The notes under the pieces were generated by a model. It saw nothing but the letters and a program-made list of their open reading frames with translations. It was not told the DNA's origin and made no database searches. From Molossus alvarezi (lineage: Eukaryota > Chordata > Mammalia > Chiroptera > Molossidae): a stretch of DNA of 64,000 nucleotides. The position numbers and the translations under genes are program-made. Position 1 is the first letter of the stretch, and each line of letters opens with the position of its first letter. Below are positions 1 through 12,900 of this stretch, in pieces. The DNA is taken from the NCBI GenBank assembly GCA_037176705.1, contig CM073907.1, positions 12,307,001-12,371,000 of the forward strand, written 5' to 3'.

Positions 1-292
1 AAGGAGGAGCCAGAGGATGGCTCTAAAAACTATGACACTGGTTATTAGTGACTGGCACTGAAGAGAGTGTGAACAAATCTTGACATAAACATTGGCATGT
101 GAAACAAATGTTCGGTATTGTCATGATCACTGGTAAGAAGAAAACTGGATGACTACCTTCTACAATTGGCATATCTATCCCAGAACCAATTTAAAATTCC
201 ACTGCAAAGCATCTTCGTACAAGGTAACTGCAGTCCCTGGGGTGTGCTCCATAGTCACAAAAACGCAGGGTAAGCACTTCGTTCCCACCTAC

Positions 293-430
293 CATTTCAG
301 CTTCATCCCACAACTCAATCTCTCCTAAGAAGTTTTCAGGCCTTGTCGACAAATTTAATTGAAAGGAGAGGCCAAATGTAGAGTAAACAGATTGCAAAAA
401 CTGCAAACACCCCTTTATTTCTTCTGCGAT
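293..430 (-). CDS. TARS3: TARS3 coding exon 13 (last in window)
   Basis: Residues 556-601. Encodes [20 protein letters not shown] and [17 protein letters not shown], between motifs 2 and 3. The acceptor is atttcag and the donor is atg|gtaggt. The gene continues left of the window. Confidence 0.95.
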
Positions 431-3400
431 CTGAAATTGGAGCAGATGAAATAGTTTAAGTAGAACATCAAGTTAAATCCACTATGGCATTTTTGAAAAA
501 TAAAAAATATTCTTTATATCAAATAGAGACAAAGCCTGTTTTTACTGTAGAGTACCGTTAATGACATGGCTCTTGTTCATTGTTCCTTACCTGGATATTA
601 ATGGAGTGCCCACCATATGCCAGGCCCGTACAGGCTGCCAGAGGCCCCCGCCCAGTGCAGAGGGTGGAAAAAGAAGCAGGCAAGGGCACCTCACAGTGGC
701 GCACAGAGGGGACGGGCAGCTGCCGGAGGAAGTGGCGGCTGAGCAGCAGCCGGAGGACAGGAACTGTCCTCCATGGAGCTCGGAAGCAACGTAAAGGCTC
801 AGAGGACGGAGGAGCCCCAGGGAGCTGCCATGAGACCAAGCTCCATCGGATGGAAAAGGGGGCCATCAAGGGGAGGTGGTAGGTGACCAGGCTGGAGGGC
901 AGGCACGGGCCAGAGAAAAGTAAGTGCCTTCAAGGCCAGGGTCAAGTCTGTACTTTTCAGCCTGAGAGCAACGGAAAATCAATGAAGGGGTCTGTTTCTG
1001 TTTTCAAACAGACAAACACAATCCAATTGGTTCTTCTGGAGCATGGGAAACGCACTGGCGAGGTCAGGAGAGGCCCATTAGGAAGCGGGTGGGGTTGCAG
1101 AAATGAGCTGATGGTGGCCTAGACCGGAGAGAAGCATCAGGAAGGCAGAGGACTTGATGCGTTTGCAGAATATCTATTCTTTCCTCCACTAACTGATAGT
1201 GATCACTCCCGTGCTGAGGACTGGTGCTGGGTGCTGGGAATTTGGGAATGAATGGAATTATTCAGGAATGAATCATCTTTTTAGGGGGAGCTATCGATAG
1301 GGCTTGTGATGAACTCAACATGAGTGAAAAGTAAAGGACACTTGGGCCAGCCTGCTGTCCAGGAGAGAGAAGTGTGGGAGCAAAAGCGGGGCGATATTGG
1401 CAACAGTTAATATGAGGTTGTTGATACCAGGTTAATCCGTGGGTGTGCTGGGGTTCCTGTCCACTTCATCCGCTACATAGTATTCTCCAATTTCCCTTTT
1501 GATTTCTTCTTTGACACACGGGCTGCTTAGAAGTGTGTTATCTACTTGTCAAATATCTGGGAGTTTTCCAGATGGCTTTCTGTTATTGATTTCTACTTTA
1601 ATTCCATTGAAAACATATTTTGTATAAATTGAATCCTTTTAAATGTCGTATTCAGACCTGTTTTATGGTCCAGAATACTGTCTCTCTTGGTCAGTGTTCT
1701 CTGTGCACTTTCAAAGAATGTGTACGTGGGTATTATTGATTGGAGAGTCCTATAAATGTCAATTAGGTCAAATGGTTTGACAGTAGCCCGAATTACAGGA
1801 AAACTTGCAAAAAGTAAACTCTAACTTCTACCCAATGTTGAAACACAGAAACGTCCAAAATTCTACCAAATCCCTTAAGCTATTCGACTTCATGTGTTGA
1901 AGTTAATAGAACTGGAGGAAGCTTATAAGAAAAAAGTAATCAATTCCATGTCAAGAGATTACCGATCTATGACCCAAATCTGAGAATCCCAAAGTGTTAG
2001 CGCTGAATAAGACCGCAGACGGCAATGCTGAAGGACTGACAGGTACTGTTAGACTGAGAGACCCAGGTGCCCACTGGCCTTGCGCCATGCCCGCCTGGTG
2101 CGGCTGCTCACCTGCTCCACTGTGCAGAAGATGTGAGCATCATCCTGCTGGAAGCGTCTCACTTGGGTCAAGCCACTTAGAGTTCCCGACAGCTCATTTC
2201 TATGAAGAACTCCAAAGTCAGCAAATCGAATGGGCATTTCCCTCCAAGATCGCGGCCGATGGGCAAACATGAGACTGGAAAAGATGCAGCAACACACAGC
2301 TTTTCCTTAGCGTAGAAAAGATGAGTCATCGAGATATCAACAAATTACATTTAAGCCTCAAGATACGCCCACGGTTCGTTCTGGTTCTCAGATCACGAGT
2401 TTAGAGCACTTCTCCGAGGGGTCACTGAACCTTGGCTTCGCGCCACTGTGGCGCCCAGCACCCTGTCATCTGCCTGGCAACACTGCTGCCTGTGCCCGTT
2501 CACCCTCCCAGTTCATTCCAAAGCTGCTGCCTCAGTGACGCCCTCGGACACTCCCCAGGAGGGCCTGGGACATGCACTGCTTCGACACTGCTCTTCCTCT
2601 CCTGCGACTGACTTTCTATGCACCTGTTCCCGAGGAGCAGTGGGGCAGGGACCTCTGCATTGGTCACCTCTGCACTTCGCGCACCAAGCGCTGTGAGCAC
2701 GCAGCCTGCCCTCTGTTTCCAGAAAACTGAAGGTGAATGCACTGTACATGCTGTCAGCATAAGGCTGGGCTCTGGGTCTTCACTGACAGGGCAAAGAACT
2801 TTCTTCAGTGTTCAGAGTTTGTCTGAATAGTTACCTTCTAAGGTCAACTGACTTGAAACTATGTATGTTGGTGATGCAAAACTACAATAACAGATAATAT
2901 TTTGAGCAGAATCATGCCAACTTTATGATAATTATATTCTTTCATAGAGTCTAAGACAACACTGACTGAAACATGCACCATTATTTTATGTACCACTGAG
3001 GGAAAAAGCCCATTAATTAAATTATGACATAATGCTACGATACCCCCAACTGTAGATGCACCCCAATTTCAAAGATGTTGAAATGTGGGAGGAAAGTTAT
3101 CTTGGAATCAATGAAACCCAGTAGCGCATTATGACCTCACTGGTCTTGTTATAATCAACCTAAACAACACATCAGAACTGAATGTTCGGCAAATATGTAT
3201 ATTTGAAGTGTATTAGTATTATGAAGAGAAATACTATAATTTATAAAACTGACACATCATATTATCTCTAAGAAACATAAAAAGTTAAATGGTTTCCAGC
3301 TAACATTGCATACCTGCCAAAGATCAAACCTATTTTAAATAGTAAATTCATTCTCCAGAAGGAAATGATTTGAAAAAGATGACTAGCAATGGACATTCTT

Positions 3401-6400
3401 CAGGTTAAAGGAATCACTTAACTCCAAAAAGCAAAACATGTAATACTGAGAGCCAACTGTGATGAAGTGAGCTACGCACTCGTATGCAAAGATCTGCTTG
3501 ACTTTAAAAATATACATATATATTTTTATTGATTTTGAGAGAGAGAGAAACATCAATGTGAGAGAGAAACATCAATCAGCCGCCTCCTACACGCCCCCTC
3601 CCGGGGATCAAGCCTGCAACCCAGGCATGTGCCCTGACCGGGAATTAAACCGGCCCCTCTTGGTGCACGGGACGAAGACCAACAAACAGCCACACCAGCC
3701 AGGGCTGCTTGACTTTTAATACTCACCAGTGCCCTGGACAATTCATGGGTTTAAGGGCAAAAGTGTCTTTCTCAATGTCAAAGGTAAACATGTTCTCGCT
3801 GTGATGCTGCCAGTGGCCCGAGACTTCCCAGAGTTTGCTGTTGTACACGTTGGGAGAGAGCACTTCCGTGAAGTTACGGTGGTGATATTCCTCCTTTAAG
3901 AAAATGCATTTCAAGTTCAAATCTGCTCTGACAGATCACAGGGCTGTGCAAAGTACTCTGGTGAGCGAATCGTTTCAACTCGGGACTATCTTACATTAAC
4001 TCGTCATTAACGTGCCCTCGGTTTTAGGTGTTGCACCTTCAGGATCATGGAAGATTAACGTGTGCTCAGAATAATTTTCACATTATGTATATTTATTTTA
4101 CAGGACACAGTAGTATATAGTACACGTTTTAATTATTTGACCATTAGTAATTAAAATACTATATGTATAGTAATTATAAAAGCATAAATCTGCAAGGCCA
4201 AAGACGAAGGAGAAGAGCTGAGAGTTACACACTTAGGACTCTGGGAAGCAGGTGAAGACCGCCTGGCAGGCCTGGGGAAGCCGAGACTAAGCGGGAGAGG
4301 TCCACCCAGCCCACTTCAGCTGATGGAAATGTCTAGGATCCACACTGTGAAGGCACTAGTTCCGTCTTCTATTTTGTAGTATTTTCACGGGAAATTTCAT
4401 TGCCTTTCTGATACCTAGTGCTATGTCTATGGCCTTTTCTCTCTGGAAACTTTTAGAATATTTTCTTTATCTCTAAAGCTTTGGGGTCTCTCGATAATGT
4501 GCCCTGGTGCCCAAGGAAAGAATGCTTTCACCAAAAAAAAATCCAGACATACCTCTGTAGGGGGCTGAGACTGTCCCTTGCCCATTTGGGGCTCCCTATG
4601 CTACTGAAGCAACAGACAGAGAATGACTTGCTCTGGCCAGGATGACGGACCCCAATTACTGGGGGAGACTATGCTGCTGTTACAGAGTAGACAAGAAGGA
4701 CTATGTCTGGAATGTGGGGGGAGCCTCAAGCATTTCCAACAATGGTCAGTGGAGAACCCTAGCAACCCCCTAAGGACAGGGTCAGTAAGAACACAGATCC
4801 TTTGGGAGGAAGACTAAGGTCGTCCACTATTATGGATTGAAGTGTATCCCCTAGAAAAATATGTTGGAGCCCTAGCCCCCAGAACCTCAGAATGTGACCT
4901 TAATTGAAAAGAGAGTCTTTTATTTTTTAATCCTCACCCAAGGACATTTTTCCATTTTTTGTTCAGCCTAGAGTGGGAGGGGGAGAGAGAGAGAAACATC
5001 GACGTGAAAGGGACACATAGAGTGGCTGCCACCCGCACGACCCAAACAGGGCCAGGGACAAACTGCAACCGAGGTACATGCCCTTAGCAGGAACTGAACC
5101 CGGGTCTCTCTGGACCGCAGGCCAACGCTCTAACCGCTGAGCCAAACCGGTCAGGGCAAAAAGAGAGTCTTTATAGAGGTGATCGAGAGAAGAGGAGGTC
5201 ACTGGAGTGGGCCCTAATCCAGTGTGACTGGTGTCCTCACACGGGAGAAGTTCAGAGAGACAGACATGTGGCGGGAAGAGGTGACGACGCTCGGAGGACG
5301 CCACGTGAAGACAGAAGACTGGGGAGGCACTGGCAGGCCGAGGAACACCACGTGCCTGCGACCCGCCCCGGACAGGAAAAGGCAAGGGAGGGTGGTGTCC
5401 CTCTCGGGCCAGAGGGCACATGGCTCTGCTCAGGCCCCGACTGCACACTTCCAGCCTCCGTTTATCAGACCACCTGCGAAACGAGACATCCCTGCTACTT
5501 CGGACCACTCAGCGTACGGTCCTTTGTCAGACATCCTAGGAAATGAACACCCATGTAAAACACTGCCCATCTGAGGGGCTGGCAGGACTGGGTGGTGGAA
5601 GAAGGCAGCTCTGATGTACCAGCTCAGGCCCCGTGCCCACTGACAGAGGCGGGGGCTGGAACCACTGCATTTAATTATTTCTTTTCCCGGCAACACTGCT
5701 GAGCGCTGGCAGTGTAACGTCACAATTCAGATTTCAGTGAACTGAACTGACACCATCCCATGATGATACACTGGCCGGTGGACTCTGGGCGAAGAAACAT
5801 GTGTCTTCATCCAAGCAAAGGGCACAGATGGGCTCTGAGTAACGGACGGGACGGGCTGAGCTGGTTCTTCTCCATTCGCACCCGTCCCATTATTCTGTCC
5901 TCAGTGCCCTGCTGTGCCCCCAAAAGCTGTCTTCTGTGGACTACATCACTGGCTTACTTGCCTCCTAACTTCTGCCTGAGTTTGACCAAGGAGAGGTTCT
6001 AAAAGGGTTCAGAGGACAGGGGAAGGGAGAGGCCAGAACATTCCTCCCCCTCCCCTGCCCTTGCGCTGGGTTTATTCTGCTCTGGGCTGTGACCTCCAGG
6101 CCTAGCCTGTTGGTTTGCTCACTTCCATGGCTTCAAGCTCTCTCCTGGTTCTGGTAACACCATTCTCTCTCCTCACTTGCTCAGGCCCAGGGTGGGGCTA
6201 AGGGACACCTGCTGTTGGCAATCCCCAGGTACTCCACCGTCCCTTGTGAGTCACCCTAACCATGCCCACGCCTGTAAATACTCCCTTCTCTAGATGCTCT
6301 TCAGTTAAACTCTGTGTCCACCTGTCAGGATTCTCTGCACAGGACGTCAATGTCTCAGACACTGTATGTCTGCGAAGACAAGTTTGGTTTGGAAACGCAC

Positions 6401-6919
6401 TGAATCCAACGTTGTGGGAACAGGAAGCAAACATTCTCCGAGGGGAACCACTGCCCCCCACACTCCGTGGTTCCAGACACACAAACTCAGAGGGTGTGTC
6501 GAGGAGTTTTAGAAGGAACCCTCACACACTGCAGGTGGAAATATACAATAATGGCCACTTTAGAAAACAGTGGGCGTTTTCCTACAGAGAGCAACAGAAA
6601 TGTGCCCTGTGGCCCTGAAGTCACACTCCCAAGTGGAATGAAAGCGTATATTCATGCAGAAACCTGCACTGAGAACAGAGGAAGCTTCCCAGTGGCACCC
6701 ACGGGCCACCTCCTGGGAAAGGAACGGTGACCAACCGGGCAGACCCAGCCCAGGGCCAACAGGACCGGGCCCTCATCGTCCAGCTGTCTGACCTCAGAGC
6801 CCCTGGAGCTGTGTGTACACACACCTCGCATGTTAACAGCAAATCACCAGACACGGGAAGAGGCCAGACCACAGAAAACCAAGGAAAAAACAGTTAAAGC
6901 CCCTGTAAGGTTTTTGTAG

Positions 6920-6968
<49 letters not shown>

Positions 6969-9900
6969 GCATGGAAAAGTGAATTTCTTCAGACAAGGGT
7001 GTCTGGGAGTTCACCGTTATCCACTTCACCGGTGTCTGCCAAATATTCCCATTCCAAGACTCAGGGCCCAGTCCTTCCCGCCAGCGCCCTTACCTTAGCA
7101 CAAGAGACCAGGGCTGTGTCTAAATGGCTGTGTAGCTCTGCGACTCACACAGCCAGGCCTGGGCCAGACCAGCCATGCCTGTGTTGCATCTATAAGAGAT
7201 AAGAGATTCTTTTGAGGCCGCCACAGGGGCTTTCTGTCTCCTCTCCGCACACTCGACCCCAGCTTAGCCCAAGGTGCCAGGGGCTGTGCCGACTTCCCAG
7301 CCAAGACAGTGCATTCGGAACTGTAGTTAGGGTGGCATCTCCACCTGCCGGAGTCTCCGGTACACAGCGAGTCTTCAAGTCTCGCCTCCCTGCCTCTGAG
7401 CTCCTCCTAGGCCTCAGCTGGCCCATCCCTATGAAAGGTAAGCAGCCCCAGGGACAGTCTACAGAGGTTCAGCTCCCAGGGGCCCAGCTCGAGAAAAGAA
7501 AGGGACAAGCAAGACCAGTGACTCAGAGAGGACCACACATGCCATGAACTGTCCTCGGGAAGTTCTTGAAGAAAGTGCTTCCCCGGGTGAGAGGGACAAG
7601 CAAGGCACAGGAAGACACGGCGTCAGGAAAGCAGAGAATCAGCATCGGAAGAGATGAGGGGAGTAGCCAGGGTGATGAGGAAAAGAAGTCGTAAGAAATC
7701 GTTCTGGAGCGAGAAGACCAAACTTGAAAGGGAAAGTTTATAAAGAGATTACCCAAGTCGCCAGAAGAGGCGACAAGGGATTCGGCGGAGAGAGGAAGAC
7801 GTTAGTGACAGGCACTCAGGAAACTGAGTAGGTGAAACCTGTAGGATTTGATTAGAGGAAAGACAAGAGGAGCGCGAGGAAGGAAACGCAATCCCGGCGT
7901 CCTCACGGCCCGCCTCTCGGCATCACCCGCACCAGGCTCGGCAGGCTTCTCGCCGACGAGTCGCACTAGGTGAGCACTGCACAGGCTCAGCTCCTCTCTG
8001 TCCCTGCAGCCACGCCACGGCAGAGGGGCAGCAGGGACCCGGGACGTGGGCTGAGAAGCAGGGCTTCGTAGTTAGCATCTGTGCCAGACACGGCCCCTCC
8101 GCCTTCCTCTCCTCACGAGGAGCCCACGCGGCTCTCCGGGTTCTCTTCGTGGTGCACGTGCTCTAGAAGCTCTGTGCACATAGAGGCGTGACAGAAAATC
8201 CAAGCATGCACTTAACTTGGGGGGAAATCAATACAAACTATCTCAATGTCTTTAGGAGAAGGCACAATCCGGTATTTCTCTATTAGGTTCAAAATTCTTT
8301 TATTTTTTAAAACACGATTTTCACTGATTTTCAGAGAGAGAGGAAGGGAGACAGAGAGGGAAAAACATCAATGAGAGACAAACATCAACATGGATCGGCT
8401 GCCTCCTGCACGCCCCCTGCTGGGGATCGAGCCTGAAACCCAGGCATGTGCCCTGGTCAGGAACAGAACCGGAGACCTTTTGGTGCATGGGACAATGCTC
8501 AACCACCGAGCCACACAGGCTGGGCCAAAATTCTTAATATTGCTAAAATAAAATGAAGGGAAATGCTTGACCATTTTACTATGAAAGAAAATAGTCAAAT
8601 GCAAAATGGAGCTGAATAAGAATAAAATAGTTTAGCCCTGGCCGGTTTAGATCAGTGGTTAGAGTGTCGGCCCGCAGACGAATGAGTCTTGGGTTCAATT
8701 CCAATCAAGGGCACAGACCTCAGTTGCGGTTCGTCCCTGCCCTGGTTGGGGTTGTGCAGGAGGCCACCAATGGATGTGTCTCTCTCACATCAATGTTTCT
8801 CTCTCCCTCTCTCTTTTCCTCCTTCCACTCTATCTGAAGATAAAGAGAAAAATGTCCTCAGGTGAGGATTAAAAAAAAGAATAAAATAGTTTGGAAATTC
8901 ACTTACTCGTATGAAATCCACAAGTGTATTATAAATGAAGGCTCCTCTGGGAAGGAAGAAACAGCTTCCAGGACTCAGGTCATGGAAAAAGAAAAGTTCT
9001 TGATCCTAGAATAAAACAACAACTGGATTTCAAATTTCACTGTTGTGGCTTAATGGTTACTGTCCACAAGGTATGCTAGAAATAAAATATATACTCAGTT
9101 ATCATTTCCATTTCCCAATAATTGACAATCCAAAGTCCCTCAATACTTAAATCTAACTATATGTAATAGCGCATGGGAAATTACAGGCGGTATTTGTAGT
9201 CACTAAGCTTTGACCTTAGCGTTTATTTCACCTTTGATTTACTGCTACTTTCTTACTTGGCACGTTTTTTTTCTTTATTAATTTTTAGGGAGGAAGGAAA
9301 GAGGGAGAGAAAGATAGAAACATTGAGGAGAGAGAACATCAACTGGCCGCCTCCTGCATGCCCCCTACTGGGGATCAGGCCCACAACCTGGGCATGAGCC
9401 CTGACCGGGAATCGAACTGGCGACCTCTTGGTGCAGGGTTGACACTCAACCACTGAGCACACCGGCCGGGCGACCTGGTGCCTTGGAGGACGCATGTCAT
9501 GGGGAGAAGACATGGCAAAAAGATCAAGAACGCTCAGTGCTGGAGGGCGGCTGAGTGACAGCGGCCATCGTCTTGGTTCACACGTGCTGAGCACCTAGCC
9601 CATGTGGCCACCACCAGCCAGCACCTGCCTCGCATCAGTCCTGCAGGCTGCCCAGCAAGAGATGGGGACATGGAGTCCATGAGGGAGTGCCAGGCCCAGC
9701 ACAGACACAGCTCGTAAGTGGCAGACTGGGACAAACCCAGGTCTGCCTCCTGTCAAATCGCATTCTTCCTTTGTGCTCTGCTTCCCAAATACACAGTATG
9801 TTCTCCAAGTATGCACAAGTTTAAACACAAAATTTAGCCCTGGCTAGATTGGCTCAGCGGTTGGAGCGTAGGCCTGCGGGCCAGAGAGACCCGGGTTCGG

Positions 9901-12900
9901 TTCCCGCTAAGGGCACGTATCTTGGTTGCAGTTTGTCCCCGACCCTGGTTGGGTCGTGCAAGTGGCAGCCACTCAATGTGTCCCTTTCACGTCGATGTTT
10001 ATCTCTTTCTCTCTCCCTCCCACTCTATCTGAACAAAAAATGGAAAAATGTCCTCGGGTAAAGAAAAAAAAAAACACAAGAAAACAACGCTGACCCTGGC
10101 TAGTGTGGCTGTTGGTTGAGCACCATCCTGTGCACAGACAGGTCGCCGGTCTGATTACAGGTCAGGGCACGTGCCTGGGTTGCAGGCTCGAACCCCAGTA
10201 GGGGGCGTGCAGGAGGCAGCCGATCCATGTTTCCATCTTACAACGATGTTTTTCTCTCTCTCTCTCCCTATCCTACCGTCTCTCTAAAAATCAATAAAAA
10301 CACATAAAAAAAATCTTTATTTTTATACCATGATAAAAATGAGAAAAGGGTGCCATTTTTATTTTTTTATTTTCTTAAAGACTCTCCCGAGGATATTTTT
10401 CCATTTATCTTCAGATAGAGTGGGAAGGAGGGAGGAAGGAAAAGAGAGAAAGAGAGAGAGAAACATTGATGCAAGAGAGATACATTGATTGGTTGCCTCC
10501 TGCACGACCCCGACCAGGGCTGGGGCTAAACCGAAACTGAGGTACGCATCCTTGGCCGGAATCAAACCCACTACTCTTTGGTCCGAGGGTGACATTCTAA
10601 CCACTGAGCCAAACTGGCCAGAGTGAGGGCGCCATATTTATTTATTTATTTATTTAATCCTCACTCGAGGATGTTTTTCCATTTATCTTCATATAGAGTG
10701 GGAGGAAGAGAAAGAGAGAGAGAAACATCGACGTGAAAGGGACACATTGAGTGGCTGCCACCCGCACAACCAACCAGGACCGGGGACAAACTGCAACCGA
10801 GGTACATGCCCTTAGCGGGAACCGAACCCGGGTCTCTCTGGCCCGCAGGCCGATGCTCTAACCGCTGAGCCAAACCGGCCAGGGTGAGGGCGCCATTTTT
10901 AAAACTCAAATAAACGATACAGGAAGGAAAGCGGTTAGAAGACACTGGGGTGTTCACATGAAAGAACTCAACAGCAAACCCTGAGTGCCAGCAAAATGAA
11001 CAGAGAAGAAATATTATCTTTCAAACAATTTAGTTTTGAGACTTAATCAACAAACGAGCCAGCAAATGAACGTCCCATCTCAGCAGTGATTAGGATGCAC
11101 GGCCTACCTTCCCGATCTTCCTGTGATCGCGGTTCTTGGCTTCCTCCTGGAACTTTTCCCAGGTTTTCATCATCCTGTTATCGGGAAAGGATATCCCATA
11201 GACCCTCTGCAGCGTTTCCATCTCAGGATTGCCCTCCCAGTATGTCGACGAATTCTAAACATCAAACAACATTTTGGTCAGCATATCTAATACTTGGTTA
11301 CAAATAAAATCAGTCTTAATATGTACACAATTTTTTGACCGGCCAGTGTGGCTCAGTGGATTGAGCACAGTCCCGTGGACTCTGAGGTCCCAGTTTGATT
11401 CCCGGTCAGGGCACACGCCTGGGTTGCAGGCTCAATCCTCAGTAGGGGGCGTGCAGGAGGCAGCTGATTGATGTTCCTCTCTCTCATCGATGCTTCTTTC
11501 TCTCTCTTCCTTCCTCTCTCTCTAAAAAATCAATAAAAACATATTAAAATAAATGTGTACACAATTTTCCAATAGAACAGCAACATAGCTTACTTAATGG
11601 GGACTTTTTAAAAAATATTTTTTCTTTATTGATTTTAAAGAGAAAGGAAGGGAGAGGGAGAGAGAGATAGAAACATCGATGAGAGAGAACATCAAGGCTG
11701 CCTCCTGCATGCCCCGCACTGTGTCCACAAACTGGACATGTGCCCTGACCGGGAATCGAACTGTCGACCTCTTGGTGAAGGGTCGATGCTCCACCACTGA
11801 GCCACACCAGCCGGGAAACAGAGACTTTTTATAGCACTGAGAAGACTCTTAAGTTGGTTCTAACTAAACCTTCTCAGTTCAAATCCATCGGTAAATTATA
11901 TGTCAAGAGTCAACTATGGGTTTTGGGAATGAAAAGTGAAAGAGTAGAAAGAAGGGAAAGCTATGCCCTGGCCATTTTGGCTCACTGGTTAGAGCGTCAG
12001 CCCTCAGATCAATGAGTTGTGGGTTCAATTCCAGTCAAGGGCACGTACCTCGGTTATGGTTTGTCCCCAGCCCTGGTCAGGTCATGCGGGAGGCCGCCTG
12101 TTGATGAGTTTCTCTCACATCGATGTTTCTCTCTCCCTCCCCCCTCCCTCCCACTCTCTGACGATAAATGGAAAAATGTCCTCAGCTGAGGACTAACGAA
12201 GAAGAAGAAGGGAAAGCTACACAGCAGCTGTGATCACCAAGAGGGGAGCAGCAGAGCCGAAGACTCAGGAAGTCAGGCTCCGCCACCCTGCCGACCCACG
12301 GATGATGGTTAATGCCCGCTGTCCTCAACCTCATCTACTGCGGGAAAGCCAAGGCCCTGAAAGACCAGGGCTACAAACTCAGTCTCATGCCTCTTGTTTC
12401 CCAGGGCAACGTCCTCTCCTATCGCCACCATGCCCCCTCTGCTTCTCTCTCCTACAGTACACAGCCTCCATGCAGACAGGTGTTCATGCTCACGTCAGGG
12501 ATTCGAGGAAACCAGCGCTCACCGCAAAATCATAAAATAGCGTGTGAAAAAGAAATGCACCCTAAGACAGTCATGCTAAAGGAAAATGAAAAGCTACATA
12601 TAATGGCCTAATCATCAAAATTCTAAAAAAAAGAAAAAAAAAATTATGGTATTTTTAGAAGCCCATGTAAAAGTCAAATAATGAAGTGTGTGTGTATGTG
12701 TTTTTAAATAGCACGATGTTCAGATTATAAAAGATATGATTGATGTTCCTAATTATCTAGTTCACCTTAAAAAAAGGTGCTATATTAAAAGTAATAAATC
12801 CTTACCTTGAAAATTTTTATGGCTTTAATTTTCCCAGTGTGTCTTACGTGGGGGCCTTTACAAAGGTCGATTAGTGGGCCGCATCTGTAATGAAATATTT

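Larger units (their letters stand above)
3894..8906 (-). other. TARS3 intron 10
   Basis: Five kilobases with three SINEs, an old split repeat and a (TG)n run. Between 5600 and 8290 I see no gene-like structure. Confidence 0.85.
9006..11107 (-). other. TARS3 intron 9
   Basis: Mostly SINEs (five copies) and an MIR remnant; little unique sequence remains. Confidence 0.85.
11255..12805 (-). other. TARS3 intron 8
   Basis: Three SINEs; 12220-12540 is unique and moderately GC-rich with no recognised content. Confidence 0.85.
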
